64,000 nucleotides of DNA from Pinus tabuliformis (Eukaryota; Streptophyta; Pinopsida; Pinales; Pinaceae). The position numbers and the translations under genes are program-made. The stretch lies in NCBI GenBank assembly GCA_031772625.1, contig CM062810.1, forward strand, positions 455,085,731-455,149,730, given 5' to 3'. The notes below the pieces were generated by a model. The model was not told the DNA's origin. It saw only the letters and a list, made by a program, of their open reading frames with translations, and searched no databases. This document shows, in pieces, positions 20,141 to 32,325 of the stretch; positions within the stretch are counted from its first letter, which is position 1; each line of letters starts with the position of its first letter.

Positions 20141-21696
20141 CACACAAGCACATTAGTATCTAATACCTAAATTAATTTACTGAGATCATTCATAAGTGAT
20201 TTCAGATTAGTGACTAACCACATACATATTTATTTGAAAAAATTTAAAAATATTATATTATCCTAAATAGATCTTAAACCTAGATTTCTAGGGAGACTAT
20301 ATTTTTTATTGTGTTATTTTTTAATCATTTAATGTGAATGAATTAATATATATCATGGAATTAGATATTTAAAAAAATTACACATTATTAATTTTGATCA
20401 ATATTCTATGAAAAACAATTAAATATAAAAGCTACAATAATAAAAAATTAATAAAAAGAGAACATGATAATTATATAATCTATAATAATAAATAAGAACA
20501 TAGATCCATCATAACCTTATATTTTTTAAACATTGAAAACACTAAAACTACATTGTGTTTCTTCTTATCCTTTTTTCTACTTACTGGATCTAGGATTAAG
20601 ATTGACATATGTAGGTGTACTTAAAATGAAGCCATCCACATCATTGATTAAAAATATGAGGGAATTTTATAGTTTTTTAGGGAAAAATGGCTATAATGCC
20701 TAAAATAACCAAGACAAAAACCTATTACTATTATTCATTCTCTACATTACGTCCAAGAATATCCATTTCCATACTAGTTTTAGAAGGAAACTAATAACTT
20801 GACTCTTGCACTATGGAGCAATAGAAGGCAAGAAGGTTCCACAGGAATTCCTTAACATGAAAGGAAAGATCTTTCTTATGTTGGGTAGTGCATTGGAAGA
20901 CAATGTCCTTGTTGATTAAAAATCTGGTCAAGTCCTTGAGTGGTTGAGATTATGCAGTCCAATGTTGCATAAGAGTAATGGGTTGTGTTAACTAAAATTA
21001 TGGACTTGTATGGGCTTCTTCCATCGTAATTCTCTCATGGTCTAAAGTGAGGGTGGGATCCATATTAGATTCATAATGCTAGGTGGTAAATTACTCCCTA
21101 GTAATCAACTTGGTATGCAATTGTATAAATTTATAAATAAGTGGTATAATGTATCTCTTATAGAGCTATTTCTATTTCTCTAATTCCATAACTTATATGA
21201 GTACTGAATGGATTTCGAATATATAATGGTATTTCCGTTACATATGATTTTTTTTAATATAATTGTTAGAGATTTAATTTATCCAAACAATTGGTTATTA
21301 AGAGATATGAATTTCAATTAGGTGTCTTACGACCAAGAAAAAAATCAAGTATAATACATACCGACATTAGATCTTTGCTTATCATAATAGGTTGTAATTA
21401 AATAATAATTGTTAAAAAAAACATTTTTAAGCATCCATGCTTCTAAATAAATGACTTTAATTCATGAATTAAACTAATATAAATTTCTATGGGTAGATAC
21501 AAAGTGAAGAAAATATGAGTTTGTAAGGTTCATCATATGGTCAAAATAAATGGGAAAGCTTATATAAATATAAAAGGTTTAAGTTTCCAATGACATAAGT
21601 GTATATTGTCCTAGATGTTTAAGAAGGTACATGTTTCAAATCCCAAGAAATGTGTGCTCCTTATATTATGCCATAGAAGTGGCATATATAATTAAT

Positions 21697-21699
<3 letters not shown>
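20141..21699. other. AT-rich intervening sequence, unassigned
   Basis: I find no coding frame, no LTR match elsewhere in the window and no tandem repeat. It separates P from the 3' end of the LINE and may include old non-coding transposon debris. Confidence 0.5.

Positions 21700-21745
<46 letters not shown>
21700..21745 (-). repeat. Poly(A) tail of the LINE (46-base T run on the plus strand)
   Basis: An uninterrupted T run at the downstream end of the minus-strand LINE, as expected from target-primed reverse transcription. The 493 bp from 21746 to 22238 is the LINE 3' UTR and holds no gene. Confidence 0.85.
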
Positions 21746-22238
21746 CGGTTAGTACAAAAATAATGAATACTTTCAATAGTTCATCTTATGTTTTAAGTTT
21801 GGCTATAACAATGCCACCACATCAGAGCTATACAACCTGATGTAGCAGCTAGCCCTATGTGCACGATATATATATATTAATAGTTCAAAATTCAAGAGAT
21901 TTACAATGCCTTTCAAATGTTCCACATCATTATAGGTCCATCTGGAGATGCAATTTCAGTATTCCATCCAAGTATTTCCATATACAAAACATATAAAGAG
22001 ATATAATATTCCATAGACCAAGTATATATCTAGAAATATAAACATGCATGACACAGTTGTATGCAATTAAAAACCACATGAGAATATAGAGTGCATTCGG
22101 CATGTCATCTCCATCTTCTAACAAACTGTAGAATGATTAAATAGTACCATGTCCATTCTTCTAGAGTGATTGAAAGCTAACAGGTATAAGACTAGTAGAG
22201 TGACAAAAAATATACAAAAAAAGAGGGGATGAAGAAAA

Positions 22239-22640
22239 TTACTGAGGGAATGTGAAGTCTTCTATATCTATGACATTGTGATTCAGTATAATTTCTAAGT
22301 GCATTTTACCAGAGTTACCATTTAAGCCCCTCTTCGATAGTTTATTAGCATCCATATTTTGTTCTTTACCAACATGCCTCATAGTGGAGTTGTTTTGTTT
22401 ATTCCATAGTAGTTCAATTCTCCTCACCCAACCAGTAATAATGGGTTTGTGATGTTTGCAATTCCCATTATTTGATTGATTATAATTTTTTAATTCCCAT
22501 GGATATGTATGAGAGGGATATCAAGGAAATTGGTGAACCATAGGAGCCCCCATAAGGCCATTGCTTCAGCCTTTGTGTTCGTGCCCCTACCTCCATGCTA
22601 GTATGTTCTATGTGTCAGTGCATCTGACATGGAAAGCCAA
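22239..22640 (-). pseudogene. C-terminal RNase H remnant of the LINE
   Basis: HVGKEQNMDANKLSKRG near 22379-22325 matches the C-terminal H-x(n)-N-x2-AD motif of plant LINE RNase H. Upstream fragments near 22600-22500 (LKQWPYGGSYGSP) fit the A-E-A helix region, broken by stops. It would degrade template RNA after copying. Confidence 0.55.
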
Positions 22641-22983
22641 GAGGCGCAACCACATGTGTGTCATTAAGAAGCATCATCAAAAAAACCCATAGGGTATTCC
22701 ATCTGAAGTTCAGTCCTCTTGTAACAACGTGCTTTAGAGCATATTTCATTTTATGAATGTAGTGTAAGGTTAATTAAATAACTTTCAACTACCTTATAGA
22801 AATCTCCTGTGTAATTATGAAAGATGCAAATGCTTCTCCACTTCCATATTTCCAAAAATAGGGTAAGTGGAATGATTCTCCACACAGAATTTTGAGAGTT
22901 CCACCACCACAAGAAATCCAAAATGAGATTATGTTGAATATACATAAAACAAATGTGTGAAGGCAACCTTTTCCATACATGGA

Positions 22984-23964
22984 CTATATGTCAACATTTA
23001 AGAAAATATGATTGTTATTTTCTATTTCCTCTTTACAGATAGGACAAATGCTAGGTCCTTGCCATTGTCTCTTTTGCAAGTTCTCCCAAGTGAGATTTTT
23101 ATTATGGAATACCAACCAAGTAAAGAGGATGATTTTGTTTGGTATTTTAGTTTTCCAAAAGGCAAAAAAAACATGTTTCTCACTCAGTTGTGCATCCATA
23201 GAGCAGAGAGTGAGGTATGTATCCACAACTATCATTCTTCATCTTTCCTGACCAGATTAAATTATCATGAATGCAGGACAACATATTCCGAGTTGTTTCA
23301 TTATAGCTACAATCCAATCCCATTCTGGGTCCCAATGTCCATGTAGACCCAATTCTTGTGTACTCTTCTAGACTAGGGATGGACCCCTCCATAGTGAAAT
23401 TGCTTCACACCAGAAATATATGGCTCTTCCATTTAATGTATGTATTAGCTACTCCAGGATCACATCTACATTTCGAGGACCAAGAATGTGGTCTATAACA
23501 ATGAGAATAATGTGGCCTGATCCAATGTTCCAAGCAAGGTGTTGTATAAAGATCTTAACGACTTTTTGAAAGTCGGCCTAGATAGCCGATCCATTTCTAA
23601 CTCCAATAGAACCCATTTAGAACTAGTATATGAAATCATGGTTCTTTAGGTATTTTTGTTTGATGAACAGACTCCATGTTCCCATCCTGAAGATACCCCT
23701 CCATAGAGACTTGATTAATAATGCCCATCCAAAGTGACGTAGGTCTATAATTCCCCATCCCCCCATGACCTGTAGAAGAGTGGCCTTATACATCTTAGAA
23801 AAATGAAATTTCATATGCTCATGACTACCACCCCATATAAAATTAGTCGTAATACGGTTAAGACAATGAATTATGACACTAGGAATATGGTAACTATGGG
23901 CCCAATATACCCCGAGTTGATTAAGGACTCCTTGTGTAAGGATGACACGACCCCCAAGGAACAA
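22984..23964 (-). pseudogene. LINE ORF2 C-terminal region with zinc-binding zf-RVT domain
   Basis: The stretch 23964-23623 encodes text typical of plant L1 ORF2 after the RT: LGGRVILTQGVLNQLGVYW, ITTNFIWGG and MGGWGIIDLRHFGWALLIKSLWR. The stretch 23235-22984 encodes the zf-RVT domain with KTKIPNKIILFTWL, ICPICKEEIENNNHIFLNV (Cys-Cys-His ligands). The part between (23390-23240) is frame-shifted. The domain is thought to help bind template RNA. Confidence 0.75.
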
Positions 23965-24018
23965 ACATCTATATTCCCACCTAGAAATAGTCTTAAAATA
24001 TCTATATACGAGCCATAG

Positions 24019-25370
24019 CTAATCAACATTCCTATATTTATAGTGTTTGAAATGGTATCGCAAGTATTTCATGCCATGAACCATCAACTCGACTTCAATT
24101 CCAAACAATTCTTTTGTATATGCAATGATCTCAAAGTCACAATTTCCATTATAAATAATAGATTTGTGTGCATTCATATGCAAACCAGTAGTATTAGAAA
24201 ATTTCTTGAAAGCATGAAATAGGCACAACCATGCAAAATGGTTCAACATACCCATGATGAGCACGCCATCTACAAAGAAACCATGTGATATATAGATGTT
24301 GTTGCCCATATGTAGAGCCTGGAATTGGTCTCAATCCACCGCTTTTGAAATGTGTAGGCTCAAACCATCCATAGCCAAGATAAATAAAAGTAATGACAAA
24401 GTGAAACACTATCTCATTCCACGCCCAATGCGTAAGAATTTTGAAGGGTATCCATTTATAATCACAAAATAATCAACATTAATCACACACACCATAATCC
24501 ATCCAACACATTTGGGCTGTATGGCAATTTTGAATAGGACCAGCCTGAGGTATCTCCAATGCATTCTTGTGCATTTGAAATAATGTCATGAATTTGTGTG
24601 TCCTATAGAAACCCATGTTTTTTAGGAGATATATGGCGTGATAGAGTACCCTGCATACGCCGAGCAATGGTTTTTGAGATAACTTTGTAGATAAGGTTGA
24701 ACAATGAGATTGGCATGTAGTCTGCAAAACGGCTAGGAGGATTGCACTTCAGGATAAGAGAAATATATGTGGATTTAATAATATGGTGAACATTCCCAGT
24801 GAGTCTAGACTCCTCTACCATGTGAAGTAGATCATTTTGGAATAGATCAAAGAAATGTGTGAACAACTCCACCATCCACCCGTCCAGACCTGGGCTATTA
24901 TCACCATTGATTGATTTAAGGACGCCAAGTAATTCCTCCTTAGTGATGATTTTGTAGAGTGCATCATTTGATTCCTGGTCAAACATAGGTGAGATATGCT
25001 CAATCCCCCATATGATATCTTCAACAACAATGTTTTCATTGCGCCCATATGCCTCTTTGAAATGTGAGGTTGCATCTTTGGAGATCTCCTCCTATGAGTG
25101 TATATAGTTTCCCTCAGCATCATGAATCCCCCATAAAATATTTGAATTATGCCTATGGTTTCCAAAATGATGGAAAAAATTTGTATTTATATCCCCCTCT
25201 TTAACCCAGATTTCCCGGCTCTTAAGGCGCCAAGTGGCTTCTTCAAAGCCTACGAGTCTTTTCCTTTTCAACTCCAGCTCTAGAATGTGTGAATGGGTAG
25301 CATCGAGAAGATTATTCATGGGCATGAAAGGGAGGAGGAGGTCCAACTCACATTTTATATCCTTAATATC
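24019..25370 (-). pseudogene. Reverse transcriptase domain of the LINE
   Basis: RT blocks appear in order: the pre-RT REIWVKEGDINTNFFHHFGN near 25215-25160, KSINGDNSPGLDGW near 24930-24890, STYISLILKCNPPSRFADYMPISLFNLIYKVISK near 24780-24680, and the catalytic region near 24275. There the expected FADD box reads FVDG, so both the Ala and the last Asp are changed. There are at least three frame changes. This is a dead copy. Confidence 0.8.
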
Positions 25371-25418
25371 TTTTTTTCATGTACTAATTTTTCCTCTTCT
25401 GCCACTTTTTAACTTCCC

Positions 25419-25510
25419 AGTTTCCAGGAAAACTAGTGTCTTTTCGATCTTCTAGCCCTCTAGGATTGGAAGCTATCCTAGAAACGAAAAATTAAAGAAA
25501 TTTGGGATTT
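25419..25510 (-). repeat. 3' LTR of element B, first piece
   Basis: It aligns with 53969-54060 and is cut at GATTT by element C. The terminal TG is AG here. Confidence 0.88.
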
Positions 25511-25843
25511 TGTTATGAAACCAGCTCAAGAAAAGATAGAAAATATAGATCAACGCCTTAGAATTCAGCTTCTTCGAGGGGGCAACCTCCTTTACATTAC
25601 ATAAATGAACAATTCTTGGATGATACAAATGACAAAACCTCCTTTCTATATATAGGAGTCTAAGGAGTCACAATATAATCCAGCCGACCTAACAATAATA
25701 ATATAAAGCCACAAAAATAACAATAGAGGGATTCTATGGGGCACAGAAATAACAATATGGGGGTAATAGGGGCACAACAATATAAATAAGGGGTATAACT
25801 ACAATAGTAATGGGGTAATCACTAGTATTATAGGGACCCAACA
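25511..25843 (-). repeat. 3' LTR of element C (333 bp)
   Basis: It has two copies of a CACARAAATAACAATA word about 32 bp apart (near 25729 and 25761), where the other LTR has one. TATATA near 25660 is the likely TATA box. Confidence 0.92.
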
Positions 25844-25860
25844 TGCCCCTCTCCTTCAAA
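25844..25860 (-). other. Polypurine tract of element C
   Basis: The minus strand reads TTGAAGGAGAGGGGCA directly before the 3' LTR. Confidence 0.8.
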
Positions 25861-25872
25861 AAAGTGTTGTCC

Positions 25873-27040
25873 TCAGCACATGAGTAGTTCTAGATACTTC
25901 TGCATAAAATTCTCATCCTCCCATGTGGAATCTTCAGCGGATAAGTTCTTCAACTTGATAAGATACTCTGAAATTGATCGATTCCGTAGCTGTCGAGTTC
26001 TTGTTTCTGTGACTGCTTCCGGTTCTAATATAATTTTTCCTTCCTCGTCAAGTTCTAACAATATTGTTTGAATTGGGAGCTTGTCACCTATAACCTTCTT
26101 TAAACATGAAACATGGAAAACTGGGTGCAATCGAGAAGCTGCAGGAAGCTCCAATTTGTATGCCATAGTACCAATCTTTTGCAACACCTTGTACGGACCA
26201 TAATACTTTGGTGATAATTTATTATCCTTCTTAGCTTGCTTTAGGGACATTTTATTATATGGTTGTAGTCGTAGGAATACCCGATCACCTACATCAAAAC
26301 TTCTTTCACTGCGATGTTGATCTTCCTGTCATTTCATTCTATTTTGTGCCAACACGATGTTATCCTTTAAGAGTTGGAGGACTTGTTGTTGATGTTCGAT
26401 GTGATGTTCCACTACCTGAACCTTAGAATTTTCTCTTAAATATGATGTGATGGATGGTGTTTGATACCCATAAAGTGCCATAAATGGGGTCATTTTTGTT
26501 GTTGTATGGAAGGAAGTGTTATACCACCATTCAGCCAGAGGCAACCATTTAACCCATTGTGTTTGTTTATCAGATACAAAGCAACGAAGATATCCTTTCA
26601 AACATTTGTTTACTATCTCAGTTTGCCCATCAGATTGAGGATGATAAGATGAGCTATGAGCTAACTGTGTACCAAGACAAGAAAATAATTCTGTCCAAAA
26701 ATTTCTAGTGAAAATGGGATCTTTGTCACTTACAATAATCTTTGGGTTTCCATGTAGCTTTTGAACTGTTTCCATAAATGAAGTAGAAATTGTATTGGCT
26801 TTAAATGGATGAGATAATGCACAAAAGTGTGCATACTTGGTAAGTCTGTCAACTACCACCATGATGACACTCTTTCCCTCAGACTTGGGTAAACCTGTGA
26901 TAAAATCCATTGAAACCTCCTCCCAACGTTGGCTTGGAATGGATAAAGGTTGTAATAGACCTAGTGTCTTAATTGTTTCAACTTTATTTTGCTGGAAAAC
27001 CAAACATTCCGCCACAAACTTTTGAATCTCTGATTTAAGG
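25873..27040 (-). pseudogene. Integrase and chromodomain of element C
   Basis: The catalytic core shows MDFITGLPKSEGK near 26905 (Asp), IIVSDKDPIFTRNFW near 26745 (Asp) and HPQSDGQTEIVNKCLKGY near 26640 (Glu), so the DDE triad is intact. The C-terminal part (26250-25873) has KLSPKYYGPYKVLQKIG and then a chromodomain, SEYLIKLKNLSAEDSTWEDE. The zinc-binding part has lost ligands: GGTQ where a His is expected, and CLVF where the second Cys is expected. A stop near 26328 separates core and tail. The frame differs from that upstream, with the shift between about 27080 and 27020. Confidence 0.85.
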
Positions 27041-29207
27041 CCATCCCAAAAAAATTCCTTCTTAACCCTGTGGTAAGTTTTTCAAAATCCTGAGTCCCTC
27101 CTAAGGGAGAAGTGTGCAATTCCATAAGAATATTTTGTTTTAGCTGGGAATTCTTACAGAGGTATAAGTGATATCTGTACCATAACGAATCATTTTTCCA
27201 GCTAAATGTATCAGAAGTACTAGAATCTTGTTGTAGCTTTTGAATAAGTTCCCACACTTCGTCGTCATTCTTCCATTCCTCCCTTGCTTCGTTTATCCAA
27301 TCTGGTTGGATAATAAAAATGGCACACAACAATGCTTCCACATCCTCATCCTTTCTTCAGAGTGCATCTCTCACCACATTTTGCTTCCCTTTTTTGTAGA
27401 TGATTCCAAAGTCATAACCCAACATCTTTGTTACCCACTTTTGTTGCTCTTCAAAGGATAATCTTTGTTCTAAAAAGTATTTAAGGCTATCATGATCCGT
27501 TTTTACCTTGAAGTGTCTTCCCATTAGGTAGGGTCGCCATTTCTTAAGTGCATGGAGTATTGCCAACATTTCCTTCTCATAAATAGCTTTGCTTAAAAAC
27601 TTTCCCTTGATTGGAAGACTTTCAAAAGAAATGGGTCTTTCATCTTGCATTAGAACAGCACCAATTCCATTTCCTAAAGCATCACATTCCACAATAAAGG
27701 TTTTTGTGAAGTCCGGTGTAGCTAAGACTGGTGCTTGGCACATTGCCTCTTTAAGATGTTGAAAGGCCTTTGTTGCTTCCGGAGTCCATGAAAATGAATC
27801 TTTCTTCAATAATGTTGTTAGAGGTGTTGCTATTCTCCCATAATTCTTAACAAACTTGCGATAATACCCTGTCAACCCAAGAAATCCTCGCAGATGTTTT
27901 ATGGATGTGGGAATTTTCCATTCCTTAATGGCTTTAATTTTGCTAGGGTCTACCTTAACTCCTTCATGAGATACAATATGACCCAAATATTCCACCTCCT
28001 AGACTCCAAAGAAACATTTGGATCTTTTTGCATATAATTGTTTCTCCTCCAATAGTTGTAGCACCCTGTCAACATGTTCAACATGTTCCTTCCAAGACTT
28101 GTTGTAGATTAGTATATCATCAAAAAATACTAACACAAATTTTCTAAGGAATGGTTTGAAAATTGAATTCATCAAACCTTGAAATGTTGAAGGTGCATTG
28201 GTAAGGCCAAAAGGCATGACCAAAAATTCATAACGACCCTCATGAGTTCTAAATGTTGTTTTGAGAATGTCTTCAATCTTCATTCTGATTTGATGATATC
28301 CCGGATGAAGATCCAACTTATTGAAGTAAATTGATCCATGCAATTCATCCAGTAATTCATCAATAATAGGAATGGAGAACCTATCTTTAATAGTGAGCTT
28401 GTTGAGCTCGTTATAATCCGGACACGTGCGCCATGATCCATCCTTCTTGTGCACCAATACTACTGGAGCTGAGAAAGAACTTTGACTTGGTTGAATTATA
28501 CCCGCCTCTAGAATTTCTGCAACCATACGTTCAATTTCACTCTTTTGGGCATAGGGATATCTGTACGGCCTGATGTTTGGAGGAACACTTCCTGGAATCA
28601 GATGAATAGCATGATCATGATTACGCATAGGTGGGAGACCTTTTGGAGTCTCAAATACCTTGGAATGATTGTCTAGGACTTTTTGGAGATCTAGAGAAAT
28701 AGATGATTCCAATGTGGAAACATCTAACGAACATAATTGTGCAATTACACCTCTTTGCTCCTTTTTTAGAAGCTTTGTCATGCCATTAGAGCTGATTATG
28801 TTTCTTGGTTTCCCTGCAATACCCCTTAATTCAACTTCCTTTCCTTCCGTAGAAAATTTGATGAAAATTTCTTGAAAATTAAAAGCTATTGTACCCAAGG
28901 ATTGTAGCCATTGGACTCCTAGTACAACATCAGCACCTCCCATTGGAATGGAAATCATTGGGCTAGTCAATACATATTCTCCCATGGATAGCTTGATATT
29001 ATGGCACTTTCCAGAGCAATTTATTGTTCCTCCATTTGCAGTCATCACTTGACACTGTGGTGCTGGATATAGGAAGCAATTCAATTCTTTTGCTACCCTA
29101 CAATGAATAAAATTGTGGGTGCTTCCTGAATCAATCAACACTATTACCTTTTTCTTCTTGATTTGTCCTTCTATCTTGATGGTTTGAGGAGTGGTAATTC
29201 CCGCCAA
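27041..29207 (-). pseudogene. Protease, reverse transcriptase and RNase H of element C
   Basis: One frame holds a protease (VLIDSGSTHNFIH near 29130, DSG intact; VVLGVQWLQSLG), then RT with KKDGSWRTCPDYNELN, MPFGLTNAPSTFQGLMN and the catalytic FFDD box (VFFDDILIYNK) near 28130-28090. FFDD is a common variant of YxDD. A TAG near 28000 interrupts before [17 protein letters not shown]. RNase H follows with [26 protein letters not shown] and [14 protein letters not shown], retaining the D, E and D residues. A TGA near 27357 replaces the usual Ser of the ADALSR motif. The remainder reaches the integrase zinc region. Confidence 0.9.
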
Positions 29208-29273
29208 TGCATTACAAGATATGGTCGGATTTATTTTTTCTTCATCTAGGCTTTGTTCCTGGAGTATATCTTC

Positions 29274-30386
29274 TTATTTTGACCGTTCTTGCTCCTTTTC
29301 TTCTTCCTCTTCACAATCTATGTATAATAATTTCTTCTCAGCACACTTATGACCTTTAGTGTATTTGCTATCACAACTGTAACAAAGCCCTTTTGCTCTT
29401 TTTTCTTCCAATTGTTGTGGTGTCAACCTTATAGGTTGTGGAAGACTAGGGGCAACAACACTTCCGTCTTTATAGTTGTGAGTGGTATGCTTCCTAGTTG
29501 CCATAATTTTGCTTTCCATTTTTCTTGCTAACCTGAATGCCTTCTCTAATGAATCAGGTTCCCAAAGGCGAATGTCATGTTGGATATTATCCTTTAAAGA
29601 CCCTATGAACACATCAATCCTATGCTCCTATGGAATATCTTTTACCCTTATGTTCAATTTTTGGAACTCCTCAATGTGCTCCATTACTGAACCCTTTTGT
29701 TTGAGACTTATCAATTGGCTAAAAAAAGTGTTGCTTTTTGTATCTTCATAATGTGCTATCAATTCTTCCGTAAAAATTGCCCAAGTGATAAATTTTTTAT
29801 GAGAGCAAAGCCATTGATACCATACAAACTGATTTGGTTCCAAATATATAGTTTCCATACGTACCTTTTGTGCCTTTTGCACATTATTGAGATCGAAGAA
29901 TTGCTCCATCTGTAATATCCATGTGGCAGGATCCTTGCCATCAAACTTCCTCATATCGATTTTTGGAATATGGTGATTCTTCGATCCAACATTAGCATCT
30001 ATGGAATCATGTTTAACATTTCTTTTGTTCTCATCATGAGTTTCCTTTACTACCTTTTCACCATTCGTGACCCTTTCTTGTAGCAACTTCTTCAATTCTT
30101 CCATGTCTGTCTTCAAATCTATCTTCAAATCTGTCATGTCCCTCTTCAAATCTATCTTCAAATCATCCATCTAAGCTTCCATGCCCTTTATCTTAGATTC
30201 CACGCCATTTATCTTAGATTCCACGCCACTTATCTTAGCTTCTGTTAGCTTTTGTGAGTGTGACATTTGTTGCACTTGTTCTTGTAATTTTGATATATCA
30301 TGTAGCATTTCTTCCTCTTCTTCATGAGTCATGCTAGAGCTTTCAGGTTCCTTACTAGGTGTTTTCATTTTCTTTCCTCGGGGCAT
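29274..30386 (-). pseudogene. Gag of element C
   Basis: Three open stretches share one frame, split by TAG codons at about 30171 and 29628. The N-terminal part is acidic and predicted coiled-coil, with a repeated (K)INGVESKI-like segment, then DLKIDLK repeats. The capsid core has KIDMRKFDGKDPATWILQMEQFFDLN and SQLISLKQKGSVMEHIEEFQKL. The C-terminal part has the zinc knuckle CYSCDSKYTKGHKC. A TAA at 29274 ends it before the protease in the same frame. The start is the ATG at 30386 (MPRGKK), the first after the leader. Confidence 0.85.
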
Positions 30387-31043
30387 CAGTTACCGATAAT
30401 AATGCTTTACTATGCCCTTTGAATTTCGTTAAACCAAGCTTACACAAAAATTAAAAAAAAAAAAAAACTACACACCTTTTTTCACTTTATAGAAGCCTGA
30501 TATTGAATCTAATGGATCTCTGTAGTTTCGATCATCCAGTTCTGACATTGCTACCTGTATTAGCCTTCTGCGTCCTCTTTCCAATGCCACAATTTTGAGC
30601 CAAATTGGATTCTCCAAGGAAGAGTTATGTGAAATCTCCCACAGTGACTTGCTTTTAGACTGGTTCAGTAGAGTGAATTTGTACGACGTACCACACGTCA
30701 CTGTTTCAACCTTTGAATCTGAAACACACATACAAGAAACTACAGTCTGTCCTCTTTCTGTACCTTCTTACAAAATTTCAATCCGATCCCCAGAGAGAAG
30801 GTTATGACGATTTTCCCCAGGTCACCTATTTTGAATGTAACTCAGGAGTCTGCAAAAATACCAACTTTCTTAGATCATATCTCCGCAAATATCGCGTAAA
30901 AAGCTCTGAAATTCGGACCCAAGGTTCAACAAGATTTCTTCTCAAATGGGTTTTTCTTGGGACTTCTGTAATGTCACAGAAAAAAATTTATAGCGAAAAT
31001 TCCATGATGACCTGTTTGGAGCAGCGAAACCATAGAATCCAAA
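30387..31043 (-). other. Leader of element C
   Basis: An untranslated stretch between primer site and gag ATG. Apart from an A/T run near 30450-30470, nothing stands out. Confidence 0.6.
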
Positions 31044-31055
31044 GCTCTGATACCA
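31044..31055 (-). other. Primer-binding site of element C, initiator tRNA-Met
   Basis: The minus strand reads TGGTATCAGAGC, the classical complement of plant initiator tRNA-Met, two bases inside the 5' LTR. Confidence 0.93.
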
Positions 31056-31057
31056 AA

Positions 31058-31358
31058 TGTTATGAAACCAACTCAATAAAAGATAGAAAAGATAGATCAA
31101 CGCCTTAGATTTCAGCCTCTTCTAGGGGGCAACCTCCTTTACATTACATAAATGAACAATTCTTGGATGATACAAATGACAAAACCTCCTTTCTATATAT
31201 AGGAGTCTAAGGAGTCACAATATAATCCAGCCGACCTAACAATAATAATATAAAGCCACAGAAATAACAATATCGGGGTAATAGGGGCACAAAAATATAA
31301 ATAAGGGGTATAACTACAATAGTAATGGGTTAATAACTAGTATTATAGGGACCCAACA
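31058..31358 (-). repeat. 5' LTR of element C (301 bp)
   Basis: It is 32 bp shorter than its partner through loss of one of two short direct repeats. TATATA at 31195-31200 is the likely TATA box on the minus strand. Confidence 0.92.
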
Positions 31359-31363
31359 GATTT

Positions 31364-32311
31364 CCGCTATGTATGATAGATAAGAGAGAGGCAAAGGAAC
31401 CAACCTGGATTTTCTATTTGACTCCTTGCTTGAACTCTCTCCCCCTCAATGGAGCTTGTAACTCCTTTCCTACTTATCCTGCTTAGAGAATACCTATAGA
31501 GACAAAGTAACCAAACACCATCAAAGCATCTCAATCTATTATATCATAAGCATTGTAGAATCAGAAATACAATGAACATACAATGGAATTTACAAATAAC
31601 AACATTCACAAATACACGATTGTATGGAGGAAAACTCAAAGAACTTTATTAAAATAGAAGGGAGAATTACAACCCAGCTGTCTAATCCAGAATCATCGTC
31701 CTAGCATCAAATCCCTCTTCACCTCATGAAAAGTAGGATCACCCAATAATACAATGTTCCTTCTCAAAGACAAACTATCAACACTTCCTCAAAAATTATA
31801 AAATTCCAGCCCCTAGATCTCTCAGATGAGGGATCCATTTATAGATGTCTGCAAGGGTGTAAGTCATCTCTGGGTTTTTGATTAGTGTCATTCCACTTGT
31901 TATTCTTGGTTCCACTTGGACATTTCTTGGATCTCTTACTTATTGTTGGGCGAATTTAGAGGGGCAAGTGTCATAGTAGAAGTTCCTAGAAGATTCCATG
32001 AGCATCCACTTAGAAAACTGTCTCACACATTTGTCCATTCTCACTCGTCACACCCCATAGAAGGCCTCTTCAGTATGCATCGCACCTGGCTAGTGTAGGA
32101 GTTAGTATGCATCACACCCTAACAATGGAGTAGTCAGTATGGTCCAGTTTTGGCCAGTTTTGAGTGGTTTTTCAGGTGGAACTTCTGGGGAATGATGTAA
32201 TCAGTTGGCCATGATCCTTTAGGGTATGAAACAACACTTTTAGGTGTTAAATATCCCTTGTTTTATCAACATATAAGATTGGGGTTGAAATGCCCAAATA
32301 TGTCTATAACA
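31364..32311 (-). repeat. 3' LTR of element B, second piece
   Basis: It continues the LTR after element C and its GATTT duplicate and aligns with 54061-55008. A TATAAAT box lies near 31840. ATGCATCGCACC-type words occur near 32075 and 32107. Confidence 0.88.
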
Positions 32312-32325
32312 GTTGCCCCCAAAAG
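32312..32325 (-). other. Polypurine tract of element B
   Basis: CTTTTGGGGGCAAC on the minus strand directly before the 3' LTR. Confidence 0.8.

Larger units (their letters stand above)
21700..25418 (-). mobile_element. L1-type LINE, 3' part
   Basis: Minus-strand order: linker and RT (25370-24019), C-terminal region with zf-RVT (23964-22984), RNase H (22640-22239), 3' UTR, and a poly(A) seen as a 46-base T run at 21700-21745. The upstream half with the endonuclease is at 55014-55919, displaced by element B, whose duplication TTCCC (25414-25418 and 55009-55013) joins the two. All frames are heavily broken. Confidence 0.85.
25511..31358 (-). mobile_element. Element C: Reina-like chromovirus (5848 bp)
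   Basis: LTRs at 25511-25843 (333 bp) and 31058-31358 (301 bp) start TGTTATG and end CCCAACA. The duplication GATTT is at 25506-25510 and 31359-31363. The primer site (31044-31055) matches initiator tRNA-Met. One long gag-pol frame, a chromodomain and short LTRs fit the Reina lineage. By eye the LTRs are about 96% identical outside a 32-bp gap. The polyprotein frame is broken by about six isolated stops and one frameshift, so it is inactive but young. Confidence 0.92.

Noticed and set aside
22984-23346. Plus-strand frames of 79-112 codons
   Set aside because: They are opposite the LINE zf-RVT region, which has clear protein similarity on the minus strand.
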